DNA from: CAYJIL01 sp964370235
GTDB lineage: Bacteria > Bacteroidota > Bacteroidia > Bacteroidales > Rikenellaceae
Reading direction: 5' to 3'
Length of the DNA: 15,379 nucleotides
NCBI GenBank assembly: GCA_964370235.1
Contig: CAYJIL010000054.1
Coordinates: 1-15,379 of the forward strand
Positions 1-7,697 of the stretch are shown piece by piece. A program made the translations under genes and the position numbers. A model generated the notes under the pieces. The model saw only the letters and a program-made list of their open reading frames with translations, was not told the DNA's origin and did no database searches. Each line of letters begins with the position of its first letter. Positions within the stretch are counted from its first letter, which is position 1.

Positions 1-1187
1 TAGCCCTTGTTGCCATCGCCCAATAATCTACGATAACTAAGATCAATCCCAATAGCACCAAGTGGTGCCGAAATAAGTATCGACACAACAGCCGTAGTTA
101 GTACTATATTACCACACTCGAGCCCCATGGCTAGTGGTATCGACCCAATTGCAGCCTGCACGGTTGCCTTGGGAACAAACGCAATGGTGCAAAATAGCTT
201 TTCTTTACCACTAAGATTGCCCGTTGAAACCGAAAGCGAAGTACCTATCGACCTAAATATAATTGCCACCAATACAAGTGCAACTACGGCAAACCCTGCT
301 GCCATTGCATAGCCTAAATCTACCGATGAACCCACAAGCGTAAACAGTATAACTTCGGCTCCAACCCACAGTTTTGTGAATTTGGGCGAAATGCGTTTTG
401 CCAACAGAGGGTATTTTATGCATATTGTCGACCCCATCGCCATTATGGCAAGTAGCCCCGACATTGATACGCTACTCTTTATTAGCTCTTCGACCTCGAG
501 CATTAGAAACGATATGCTAATAATTATAAGAAGTTTGATAGTGTCACGCAGGTGTACTTTCATAAAAAAACGAGATACAGCATAACCCACAGCAATACCT
601 AGCAAAAGCCCCAAGACAATTGACACTGGCACTTGCAGTAGTGATGTTGTGCTAATTACCTCGCCTTGGTTCATTGCCAACAGTGCCGAAAAGAGAATAA
701 TCACAAACACATCATCTACCGAGCAAGCGGCCATAATCATTTGAGGTATGCTTCTTTGGGTACCTATCTTGCTTTCGATGAGCGATAGCATGCGTGGAAC
801 AATAATTGCTGGCGAAACAGCCGCTATAACCGTACCGAGCATTGCGGCCTCAAGCGTAGTGATGCCAAGCAGTGGGGGAGCGAGTAGTGTTATAGCCACA
901 ATCTCAAAGATGGCAGGCACAAAACATAGCAATAGGGCAGGGCGACCAACTTTTTTGAGATCACCAACATTGAGTGCAAGCCCCGCTCTTAGCAGAATAA
1001 TAACTAGTGCAATTTCTTTGAGGTCGGGTGCTACTGTTAGCAGAGGTTGCGAGAGCATATCTGCTCCAAATGGCCCAACTACCATTCCTGCAATTAGCAT
1101 TCCTAGCAGAGGAGGGAGCTTGAGTTTTGTGAATATATACCCAAATGTGATTCCTGTAATAAGTAGATATGCTAGACTTGTGAGCAT
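1..1187 (-). CDS. Cation:proton antiporter, CPA2/NHA-like (3' end beyond window)
   Basis: An uninterrupted minus-strand frame runs from an ATG at 1187 to the left edge, giving 395 codons with no stop; family members are around 400 residues, so only a few residues are probably missing. The protein is almost wholly hydrophobic, with many membrane segments, and should exchange Na+ or K+ for protons across the inner membrane. Supporting motifs are LRAGL (66-70), an adjacent aspartate pair in SVDDVFV (D158-D159, matching the ion-binding Asp pair of electrogenic CPA2 antiporters) and PKATVQAAIG (339-348), which resembles the NHA/NHA2 branch. ATG 1187 is the first plausible start; upstream in-frame codons offer only ATA. 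The next gene is divergent, so this gene is transcribed alone or with genes beyond the left edge. Antisense frames of up to 176 residues over it are shadows. Ion specificity is not determined. Confidence 0.88.
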   Translation of the reverse strand, partial: MLTSLAYLLITGITFGYIFTKLKLPPLLGMLIAGMVVGPFGADMLSQPLLTVAPDLKEIALVIILLRAGLALNVGDLKKVGRPALLLCFVPAIFEIVAITLLAPPLLGITTLEAAMLGTVIAAVSPAIIVPRMLSLIESKIGTQRSIPQMIMAACSVDDVFVIILFSALLAMNQGEVISTTSLLQVPVSIVLGLLLGIAVGYAVSRFFMKVHLRDTIKLLIIISISFLMLEVEELIKSSVSMSGLLAIMAMGSTICIKYPLLAKRISPKFTKLWVGAEVILFTLVGSSVDLGYAMAAGFAVVALVLVAIIFRSIGTSLSVSTGNLSGKEKLFCTIAFVPKATVQAAIGSIPLAMGLECGNIVLTTAVVSILISAPLGAIGIDLSYRRLLGDGNKG

Positions 1188-1221
1188 TATTATAGCTGTT
1201 ATTGTTAACTTTATGTATATA

Positions 1222-1229
1222 CAAAGGTA
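1222..1229 (-). promoter_or_regulatory. Candidate -7 element for the antiporter gene
   Basis: On the minus strand this reads TACCTTTG, an exact match to the Bacteroidota -7 consensus TAnnTTTG, 34 bases upstream of the antiporter ATG. No convincing -33 TTTG is present at the usual 19-21 base spacing. The rest of 1188-1352 is AT-rich and holds nothing else I can name. Confidence 0.45.
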
Positions 1230-1352
1230 TAAAAATATGTTAAATTTAATTTTGTACAATAATTTATATATAAAATAACGTATATTTAAGGGGTTGAAAT
1301 AAGCAACTCGAACTACTTTTCCTTGATTTTTTTGAAAAATATAGATGTTTGT

Positions 1353-1384
1353 ATTGCATAGTAGCTAAATATTATATATATTTG
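1353..1384 (+). promoter_or_regulatory. Candidate promoter of the ABC exporter operon
   Basis: ATTG (1353-1356, three of four matches to the -33 TTTG) is followed after 20 bases by TATATTTG (1377-1384), an exact TAnnTTTG. This predicts a transcript start near 1390 and a leader of about 30 bases before the ATPase ATG at 1422. No clear Shine-Dalgarno precedes that ATG, as is usual in this phylum. Confidence 0.5.
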
Positions 1385-1421
1385 CATTACATAATAGTGC
1401 TAAAACTTAAATATTCTGTCG

Positions 1422-2093
1422 ATGATACATTTAGAGAACATCAACAAAACCTACAACAACGGCTCACCCTTGCACGTGCTAAAAGGTATTGACCTAGACA
1501 TTCACCAAGGCGAATTGGTGTCAATTATGGGTGCTTCGGGTTCGGGTAAATCTACCCTGCTTAATATTATTGGAATTTTGGATAACTACGACACTGGGCA
1601 TTATGAGCTAGATGGTCGTACGATTGCCAACCTAAGCGAAACCCAAGCCGCTGCCTACCGCAACGAGTTTATAGGTTTTATTTTTCAATCATTCAACCTA
1701 ATCAACTACAAAAATGCGATGGAGAATGTTGCTCTTCCGCTATACTACAAAGGTGTATCGAGACGCAAGCGTAATGCGCTAGCACTCGAATACCTAGATA
1801 GGCTAGGGCTAAAGGATTGGGCAACACATATGCCAAACGAAATGTCGGGAGGTCAAAAACAGCGTGTCGCAATTGCTCGAGCCCTAATAACAAAACCCAA
1901 GCTAATACTAGGCGATGAGCCAACAGGTGCTCTCGATAGTGTTACATCACAAGAGGTGATGGATCTTTTGAGAGATGTAAATGCCGATGGCATGACAATG
2001 ATACTAGTAACCCACGAACAATCTGTCGCCGACCAAACAAATAAGATAATATATATTAAGGATGGTTTAATTGATAATATTAAAACCAAATAG
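1422..2093 (+). CDS. ABC transporter ATP-binding protein, MacB/LolD type
   Basis: This 223-residue protein is a single nucleotide-binding domain of the MacB/LolD family and powers the exporter encoded downstream. All catalytic elements are visible: Walker A GASGSGKST (37-45), Q-loop glutamine Q89 in FIFQSFN, signature MSGGQ (141-145), Walker B LILGDEPTG with D165 and E166, and the H-loop histidine H198 in VTHEQ. The length is normal for a stand-alone ATPase of this group (about 220-250). It lacks fused membrane segments, unlike E. coli MacB; the permeases are separate genes starting 2 bases and about 1.3 kb downstream. It should sit on the cytoplasmic face of the inner membrane and couple ATP hydrolysis to movement of the periplasmic parts. 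The substrate is unknown. Confidence 0.95.
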   Translation: MIHLENINKTYNNGSPLHVLKGIDLDIHQGELVSIMGASGSGKSTLLNIIGILDNYDTGHYELDGRTIANLSETQAAAYRNEFIGFIFQSFNLINYKNAMENVALPLYYKGVSRRKRNALALEYLDRLGLKDWATHMPNEMSGGQKQRVAIARALITKPKLILGDEPTGALDSVTSQEVMDLLRDVNADGMTMILVTHEQSVADQTNKIIYIKDGLIDNIKTK

Positions 2094-2095
2094 CT

Positions 2096-3355
2096 ATGAG
2101 AGAGCTACTATTAGAGATATATGCCTCGATAGAGCGTAATAAGCTACGTACCTTTTTAACCGGCTTTTCGGTTGCGTGGGGTATATTCATGCTTGTTATT
2201 CTGCTTGGTTCGGGTAATGGTCTCAAAAATGGAGTACTATCAAACTTTAAAGGTATGGATGTAAATCGTATGACGGTTTATTCATCACGAACATCGATGC
2301 CCTATGCTGGCTACAAAAGCAATAGATTTATAGCCCTCAAAAAAGACGATGCTCCATACATCGAAAAAAATGTAACCAATATAAAAACTGCATCTCCAAG
2401 CATGTCTAACTGGGGTAAGAGAGCAGTGTTAGCTGGCAAATATGTGTCGACTAGGCTGTTGGGGGTATCGCCATTTGGGATAACTACTGGTGATATGTCG
2501 CTAGTTAGAGGTAGGTTTATATCGGAGAATGATATAAAACAAAATGCCAAGATAGCTGTTGTCGATCAGCAAATAATAGATGCGCTATCGCCCAAAGAGG
2601 ATATTATAGGACGCACTATTTCGATTGATAAGGTTAACTATTTAGTAGTGGGTGTTAGCAAGAGTAGATATATGGGGAGTAGTGCACAAGTATCTATTCC
2701 CATTAGTACCTACATGAATATTTATAGAGAAAATGACTATATAAATAATGTTGACATAGTACTCGAAGATGTTAATACCACAGAGCAATCGCAAGACATC
2801 GAAAGGCAAGTAAGAAAATCGATGGCAACCAAGCACTCCTTTAGCCCAGATGACCCTTCGGGAGTATGGATTAATAATAGCTTTGATAACTATTCGGAGG
2901 TTATGACCGTCTTTACGGGAATAAACTTATTTGTATGGATTATCGGAATAGGTACTCTCTTGGCAGGTGTAGTGGGAGTAAGTAACATTATGCTTGTTAC
3001 CGTAAGAGAGCGAACAGCCGAGTTTGGTATTCGCAAATCGATGGGTGCATCACCCGCCTCGCTTGTGCGGCTTGTAATTGTTGAGTCGGTTATGATAACC
3101 ATAATATTTGGATATATAGGAATGATTTGTGGAGTTGCAGTAATGGAGCTTGTTAATCAGGTGCTTACATCGGGAGCAGCTGGTGGAGGGCAAAGTGATA
3201 CTACTACAGTAGTATTTCTTAATCCAACACTAGAGCTACCCATCATATTTAGTGCGACCGTAGTTCTTGTTATTGCAGGGGTAATTGCTGGTTATGTGCC
3301 TGCAAGGCGTGCTGCACGTCTAAAGACAATAGACGCAATGAGATATAATAAATAG
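2096..3355 (+). CDS. ABC transporter permease 1, MacB/FtsX type
   Basis: This 419-residue inner-membrane protein has the MacB layout: a short N-terminal cytoplasmic helix, a first membrane helix (about 18-40), a large periplasmic domain (about 45-270) and three C-terminal helices (about 276-300, 325-352, 382-402). The cytoplasmic loop VRERTAEFGIRKSMGASP (303-320) matches the family's ATPase-contact region, and the tail VPARRAARLKTIDAMR is typical. It starts 2 bases after the ATPase stop, so the two are probably translationally coupled. The periplasmic segment PYAGYKSNRF (69-78) is conserved with the next gene product (PYKGFKANRY), showing the two are paralogues. MacB-type permeases work as dimers, so these two probably pair. 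By family it drives mechanical work in the periplasm rather than classical transport through the membrane. Confidence 0.93.
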   Translation: MRELLLEIYASIERNKLRTFLTGFSVAWGIFMLVILLGSGNGLKNGVLSNFKGMDVNRMTVYSSRTSMPYAGYKSNRFIALKKDDAPYIEKNVTNIKTASPSMSNWGKRAVLAGKYVSTRLLGVSPFGITTGDMSLVRGRFISENDIKQNAKIAVVDQQIIDALSPKEDIIGRTISIDKVNYLVVGVSKSRYMGSSAQVSIPISTYMNIYRENDYINNVDIVLEDVNTTEQSQDIERQVRKSMATKHSFSPDDPSGVWINNSFDNYSEVMTVFTGINLFVWIIGIGTLLAGVVGVSNIMLVTVRERTAEFGIRKSMGASPASLVRLVIVESVMITIIFGYIGMICGVAVMELVNQVLTSGAAGGGQSDTTTVVFLNPTLELPIIFSATVVLVIAGVIAGYVPARRAARLKTIDAMRYNK

Positions 3356-3357
3356 AG

Positions 3358-3363
3358 AGGAGG
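3358..3363 (+). promoter_or_regulatory. Strong Shine-Dalgarno AGGAGG before permease 2
   Basis: AGGAGG lies between the permease 1 stop (3355) and the permease 2 ATG (3368), leaving four bases to the ATG. It is the only full-length Shine-Dalgarno I noticed in the window. It supports ATG 3368 as the start. Confidence 0.6.
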
Positions 3364-3367
3364 AGAT

Positions 3368-4609
3368 ATGTTTGATAGCGATTTTTATGAAGAGATTTGG
3401 GCTACAATAACCCGCAATAAATGGCGCAGCTTCATGACTGCAATGGGTGTCTATTGGGGTATTTATATGTTGAGTATAATGCTAGGTGCTGGTTTTGGTT
3501 TAGAGCGTTCGCTCAAAGGCGAGCTCGATGGTTTTGCAACAAACTCTGCCTTCTTTTACACCAATTCAACTCAGCTACCATATAAAGGCTTTAAGGCAAA
3601 TAGGTATTGGGAGATGAAGAACGACGATATATCTATAATAAAGCGTGAAGTAGGAGGGATATATGCAATTAGTGGTTTAATTTATGGTAGTTCGCCAAAT
3701 GTGAGCTATAATGACAAGAAGGGTAACTACTCTTTGCAAGGTTTAATGCCCGACTACTATAAAATTAGCCCAGTAAACCTAATGTTTGGTCGCACAATCA
3801 ACCAAATTGATATGGATCAAAAACGCAAAGTGTGTGTGCTTGGTGATAGGGTTTACAATGAACTTTTTGGTGATGGAGTCGACCCTTGTGGCCAGCTATT
3901 AAATGTTGGTGGGTCGTTCTTTAGGGTAGTAGGTGTAATAAAATCAAACGATGCTATAAGTATAGGTAGTGACCCTGCAAGTACTATAATACTACCTTTT
4001 ACAACTATTCAGCAGCTTTATAATATGGGTGACAATTTCCACCTTTTGGCAGTGGCTGGTAATGACGATGCCGATATTGTTCCAATGTCAAACGAGATTG
4101 AGATGATTGTAAAATCTCGTCACAATATATCGCCCGATGATACTAAGGCTATTGGCGGTTTTAACCTAAAAGAGCAGTTCGATATATTTGCAAATTTGTT
4201 TTTGGGCATAAATATCCTAACATGGATTGTGGGTATTGGTACGCTAACGGCAGGAGTTGTGGGTGTAAGTAATATTATGCTGGTGGTGGTGAGAGAGCGC
4301 ACACAAGAGATTGGAGTTCGTCGTGCACTTGGTGCATCGCCTCGTGCAATCGTAACACAAATTCTGTCAGAAAGCTTTGCACTAACGTTTTTGGCTGGTA
4401 TGTTTGGGCTTGTTGTAGGTGTTGTAACACTATCTGCTGCCGACGCCTTAATAGGCGATAGCATGGGCGACCATTTTTCGGCACAAGTCACCTTTGGAAC
4501 AGCAATGATATCGATGATAATTTTGGTTGCTGGTGGCCTGCTAGCAGGTATTATCCCTGCCACAAGAGCACTAGGAGTAAGTGCTGTAATGGCAATTAGA
4601 GAAGAGTAA
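3368..4609 (+). CDS. ABC transporter permease 2, MacB/FtsX type
   Basis: This 413-residue paralogue of the preceding permease has the same plan: a helix at about 21-43, a periplasmic domain to about 270, then helices at about 278-305, 328-355 and 378-398. The core around the second helix is nearly the same in both (WIVGIGTLTAGVVGVSNIML here; WIIGIGTLLAGVVGVSNIML in permease 1), followed by VRERTQEIGVRRALGASP. The periplasmic domains have diverged strongly, which fits two different subunits of one heterodimer rather than a recent duplication. It starts 12 bases after permease 1 and has the operon's only AGGAGG site. The C-terminus (PATRALGVSAVMAIREE) is normal for the family, with no sign of truncation. 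Confidence 0.93.
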   Translation: MFDSDFYEEIWATITRNKWRSFMTAMGVYWGIYMLSIMLGAGFGLERSLKGELDGFATNSAFFYTNSTQLPYKGFKANRYWEMKNDDISIIKREVGGIYAISGLIYGSSPNVSYNDKKGNYSLQGLMPDYYKISPVNLMFGRTINQIDMDQKRKVCVLGDRVYNELFGDGVDPCGQLLNVGGSFFRVVGVIKSNDAISIGSDPASTIILPFTTIQQLYNMGDNFHLLAVAGNDDADIVPMSNEIEMIVKSRHNISPDDTKAIGGFNLKEQFDIFANLFLGINILTWIVGIGTLTAGVVGVSNIMLVVVRERTQEIGVRRALGASPRAIVTQILSESFALTFLAGMFGLVVGVVTLSAADALIGDSMGDHFSAQVTFGTAMISMIILVAGGLLAGIIPATRALGVSAVMAIREE

Positions 4610-4647
4610 ATTATTGTAATAAAAGATAAAACAAAAACCTAAAAAAT

Positions 4648-5757
4648 ATGAAGAGAGTATTTAAAATTGCAATGGCAGTTCTGTTTCTGTTATTACTAGT
4701 TGGAACTTTTATTTTCCTATGGCAAAAAACCAGACCCAAAGTGGTTGTTTATGACATTGTTACACCCCACACCGACACGCTAGTTCGCTATGCTGTTGCT
4801 ACGGGTAAACTAGAGCCTCGTGACGAGGTGTTAATTAAGCCCCAAATTTCGGGCATTATCTCAAACGTATATAAAGAGGCTGGGCAAATGGTAAAAGCAG
4901 GCGAGGTTATCGCAACGGTGAAGGTAATTCCCGAGATGTCGTCACTTAGCAATGCTCAATCAAATGTTAAGCAGTCGGAAATTACGCTTAACCACGTACA
5001 AACTCTATATGACAGAGTTAATAAGCTATACAAAAGTGGCGTTATTGCCAAAGAGGAGTATGATAACTCGTTTGTCGAGCTTCAAAAAGCAAAAGAGAGC
5101 CTACAAAACGCAAAAGACAACCTAGAGATTGTACAGAATGGTATAGCTAGTCGTAATGCAGAGCTTAGCAACACACAAATTAGATCTACAATTACGGGTA
5201 TGATACTAGATGTACCTATAAAGGTGGGTAACTCGGTTATTATGTCTAACACCTTTAACGATGGTACTACCATAGCTTCGGTGGCAGATCTTAGCGATAT
5301 GATCTTTCAGGGCGAGATTGACGAAACAGAGATTGGTCGCCTGCGAGAGAACATGGAGGTAATAGTGTCGGTTGGTGCACTACCAAATAGCGAGTTTGAT
5401 GCCAAGCTTGAGTATATTTCGCCAAAGGGTGTCGAGGCTAACGGAGTAGTGCAGTTTGAAATTAAGGCTGCAACACAAATTCCAGATAGTGTAGATATTC
5501 GTGCTGGTTATAGTGCTAATGCACAAATGATTATCGACAAGCGTGAGAGTGTAATGGCAGTAAATGAGAGCATTGTGCAGTATGAGGATGGTAAGTCGTT
5601 CCTATATGTGCTAGATGATAGTTTGGCTAGTGAGCAAACCTTTACTCGTCAAGACGTAGAGCTAGGTCTTTCGGACGGTATCTCAATTGAAATTATTTCG
5701 GGTGTCGACAGCGATACTAAGCTAAGAGGCGCAGTTTCTAACACAGGCCAAAATTAA
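4648..5757 (+). CDS. Periplasmic adaptor (membrane fusion protein), MacA/HlyD type
   Basis: The 369-residue adaptor is anchored in the inner membrane by one N-terminal helix (about 6-25) and otherwise lies in the periplasm, where it links the permeases to the outer-membrane channel. The two halves of the lipoyl-like domain are visible around VLIKPQISGIISNVYKEAGQ (61-80) and TITGMILDVPIKVGNSVI (181-198). Between them is a helical hairpin (about 97-175) rich in Ala, Gln, Lys and Glu, suited to coiled-coil contact with a TolC-like protein. A beta-barrel region follows (about 215-300, IFQGEIDETEIGRL). The length is close to E. coli MacA (about 370). The gene follows permease 2 after 38 AT-rich bases and precedes the channel gene by 7 bases, consistent with a single transcript. 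Confidence 0.93.
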   Translation: MKRVFKIAMAVLFLLLLVGTFIFLWQKTRPKVVVYDIVTPHTDTLVRYAVATGKLEPRDEVLIKPQISGIISNVYKEAGQMVKAGEVIATVKVIPEMSSLSNAQSNVKQSEITLNHVQTLYDRVNKLYKSGVIAKEEYDNSFVELQKAKESLQNAKDNLEIVQNGIASRNAELSNTQIRSTITGMILDVPIKVGNSVIMSNTFNDGTTIASVADLSDMIFQGEIDETEIGRLRENMEVIVSVGALPNSEFDAKLEYISPKGVEANGVVQFEIKAATQIPDSVDIRAGYSANAQMIIDKRESVMAVNESIVQYEDGKSFLYVLDDSLASEQTFTRQDVELGLSDGISIEIISGVDSDTKLRGAVSNTGQN

Positions 5758-5764
5758 TAGGGTA

Positions 5765-7120
5765 ATGGTAAAAGCATATATAATATCTGCTCTGGCTTTA
5801 ACGCTCACTTCGGTTGAGTTATTGGCACAAGGGCAGGGGTGGACACTGGAGCAGTGTATCACCTATGCAAAAGAGAATAATATATCAATTCAGCAAAGCG
5901 AGCTTCAGGTTAAGCAGCAATCGGTAGAGTATAACACTGCAAGAAATAGCTTTCTACCATCTGTAAGCGCAGATTTGGGTGGGCGCACTAGCTTTGGTCG
6001 TGCACAAAATCGCGAGGGTATCTATGATGATAATACCAACATGTCTATGAGTGGATCGATAGGTCTAGGTTTGCCAATATACACAGGTGGACAGCTTAAA
6101 TACAACCTTCGTTATAGAGAGCTAAACCTTAATGCTAGAGTAAGAGATTTGGCCGCTGCCAAAGAAGACCTTTCGATTTCGGTGGCAAAGCTCTATATGC
6201 AGGCTCTATATAATATGGAGTTGGTAGATATTTCGCAAAGCCAACTAGAGCTTAGTCGCCAAAAGCTAGAGCGTAGCAAATTACTACACGAGGGTGGTCG
6301 CTCTGCCGAGAGCGATGTTTATGATGCTCAGTCGGTTGTTGCAAATGACGAGCTAGCACTAACCGAGAGCAAAAATGCACTACGTAGTGCACTGCTAGAG
6401 ATGGCACAGCTTTTGAATATGGAACCCGGGAGCGATTTCTCGTTACACATGCCCAACCTAGAGGCTATCGATATGGCAGCGATGCGCAATGTCGACTCTC
6501 CTGCTAACATATTTGCCTACTCACAAGGTGTGCGCCCACATGTTGAGGCAGAGAATCTTCGCCTAAAGGCTGTTAAGAATCAACTAGGCATGGCACGTAG
6601 TGCTCGTTTCCCACAAATTAGTTTTGGTGCTGGTTACTCTAGTGGTACGTATCACTCTTTTCAAACTGGAGCGATTAACAAACCATTCCTAGATCAGTGG
6701 AACCTTAACGGTAGTCAGTATGTGTCGTTAGGAGTATCTATACCAATCTTTAACAAATATGCTACTCGCAATAATATCATACTAGCAAAATTGAGCATTG
6801 CTAGCCAAGAGTTAGCAGTAACAGATGTTAAACAAAAGCTATATAAAGAGATTGAGCAAGCACACCTCGAAGTTGTATCGTCGTATGATAAATATACAGC
6901 TGCCACGAAGGCTGCCGATGCTGCGCAACTTGCCTTTGATTATGGCGAACAAAAAAGCGATGCTGGTCGTGCTACTATTTTCGATTTTAACGATGCAAAA
7001 ACACGTCTCGAGCAAGCACAAATCGAGGCAGCAAGAGCCAAATTCGAGTTTGTGTTTATGGTAAAGATACTAGAGTTCTATTCTGGTAATAACTTGGGTT
7101 TTACATCATACAATAATTAG
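5765..7120 (+). CDS. TolC-family outer-membrane efflux channel
   Basis: This 451-residue protein begins with a signal peptide (about 1-21, predicted cleavage LLA|QGQG) followed by GWTLEQCITYAKENN, the usual opening of outer-membrane efflux proteins. Two repeated halves, each a long helical pair plus beta strands, can be followed: about 27-225 (with LPIYTGGQLKYNLR at 103-116) and about 245-440 (with VSIPIFNKYATRNN at 324-337). The matching PIYTGGQ and PIFNKYA elements mark the equivalent strand-to-helix turns. It should form a trimeric channel across the outer membrane and periplasm and complete the exporter with the four genes upstream. The length is normal for Bacteroidota members of the family. 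No Cys follows the signal sequence, so it is not a lipoprotein. Confidence 0.93.
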   Translation: MVKAYIISALALTLTSVELLAQGQGWTLEQCITYAKENNISIQQSELQVKQQSVEYNTARNSFLPSVSADLGGRTSFGRAQNREGIYDDNTNMSMSGSIGLGLPIYTGGQLKYNLRYRELNLNARVRDLAAAKEDLSISVAKLYMQALYNMELVDISQSQLELSRQKLERSKLLHEGGRSAESDVYDAQSVVANDELALTESKNALRSALLEMAQLLNMEPGSDFSLHMPNLEAIDMAAMRNVDSPANIFAYSQGVRPHVEAENLRLKAVKNQLGMARSARFPQISFGAGYSSGTYHSFQTGAINKPFLDQWNLNGSQYVSLGVSIPIFNKYATRNNIILAKLSIASQELAVTDVKQKLYKEIEQAHLEVVSSYDKYTAATKAADAAQLAFDYGEQKSDAGRATIFDFNDAKTRLEQAQIEAARAKFEFVFMVKILEFYSGNNLGFTSYNN

Positions 7121-7138
7121 AATATTGGTAAAAATTAT

Positions 7139-7146
7139 TATCTTTG
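7139..7146 (+). promoter_or_regulatory. Candidate -7 element directly in front of the FKBP gene
   Basis: TATCTTTG is an exact TAnnTTTG and ends only four bases before the FKBP ATG at 7151. If it is used, the transcript would start at or next to the ATG and be essentially leaderless. No good -33 TTTG is visible at the standard spacing, so read-through from the exporter operon is the alternative. Confidence 0.4.
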
Positions 7147-7150
7147 CCAC

Positions 7151-7552
7151 ATGAATATATCAAGAAATAGCGAATACAAGCAGCGTAACCTTGACTTTAT
7201 CAAGGAGTACAGCCAGCAGGAGGGCGTAGTAGAGTTACACAACGGTGTATGCTACCGCATTCTCACCAAGGGTGGTGGGGCAAAGCCTCTTGCCAAGAGT
7301 TTTGTTAAGGTGCATTACAGTGGCCGCCTAATCAATGGTAAAACCTTTGATTCTACACCCAAGGGTAAACCTGCCATCTTTAAATTGGCAGAGCTTATCG
7401 AGGGTTGGCGATGTGTTTTGCGTGATATGCCTGCTGGGTCTAAGTGGGAAATCGTAATACCTTTTAACCTTGGTTATGGTGCCAAAGGTTCGGGTAATAT
7501 AAAAGGTTTCTCGACACTAATTTTTGAGATTCATTTGCTCGATATAAAGTAA
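7151..7552 (+). CDS. FKBP-type peptidyl-prolyl cis-trans isomerase, cytosolic
   Basis: This 133-residue protein is a single FKBP domain (about 45-133) behind a charged 40-residue N-terminal stretch. It should catalyse proline cis-trans isomerisation and may act as a folding helper. Residues lining the FKBP12 active site have clear counterparts: Y56 in VKVHYSG, F66-D67 in KTFDSTP, L82-I83 and W86 in ELIEGW, Y109 in LGYGAKG, and the closing strand STLIFEIHLL. The loop before that strand is unusual: the common Pro-containing IPPN-type turn is replaced by GNIKGF. There is no signal peptide or lipoprotein box, unlike many Bacteroidota FKBPs. It lies 30 bases after the channel gene and before two terminators, so it may be the last gene of the exporter transcript. 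No direct functional link to export can be shown. Confidence 0.9.
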   Translation: MNISRNSEYKQRNLDFIKEYSQQEGVVELHNGVCYRILTKGGGAKPLAKSFVKVHYSGRLINGKTFDSTPKGKPAIFKLAELIEGWRCVLRDMPAGSKWEIVIPFNLGYGAKGSGNIKGFSTLIFEIHLLDIK

Positions 7553-7574
7553 TATACTTTAGCTCATATATTAT

Positions 7575-7620
7575 ATTGCCTATAATTTCTCTCTAGTAGC
7601 GAAATTATAGGCAATTTTTT
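7575..7620 (+). terminator. Rho-independent terminator after the FKBP gene
   Basis: The arms ATTGCCTATAATTTC (7575-7589) and its perfect complement (7601-7615) form a 15-bp stem with an 11-base loop. A run of T to 7620 follows. It sits 22 bases after the FKBP stop and should end the plus-strand transcript. Confidence 0.8.
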
Positions 7621-7626
7621 GTAAGA

Positions 7627-7675
7627 AAAAATGCGTTAATAGACCGTCTAAAATGTTGTCTATTAACGCATTTTT
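7627..7675. terminator. Bidirectional hairpin terminator between convergent genes
   Basis: AAAAATGCGTTAATAGAC (7627-7644) pairs perfectly with 7658-7675, an 18-bp stem around a 13-base loop. An A tract on the left and a T tract on the right let it work in both directions. Its main job is probably ending the minus-strand DUF1349 transcript, whose stop is at 7698. Confidence 0.75.
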
Positions 7676-7697
7676 ATATAGTAATAGCTAAATGCTA

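Noticed and set aside
961..1224. 87-residue minus-strand frame starting upstream of the antiporter
   Set aside because: It is one base out of frame with the real antiporter gene and has low-complexity Asn/Ser/Tyr composition.
748..1278. 176-residue plus-strand open frame
   Set aside because: It lies opposite the antiporter, is Ser/Ile-rich without any family likeness, and the minus-strand frame gives a coherent membrane protein with conserved motifs.
4120..4563. 147-residue minus-strand open frame
   Set aside because: It is antisense to the conserved C-terminal half of permease 2 and its Pro/Ser/Thr-rich composition is typical of a shadow frame.
7575..7675. Two hairpins read as a repeat array or CRISPR-like cluster
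   Set aside because: The arms differ in sequence, there are only two units, and both sit directly after stop codons with T tracts, so terminators explain them.
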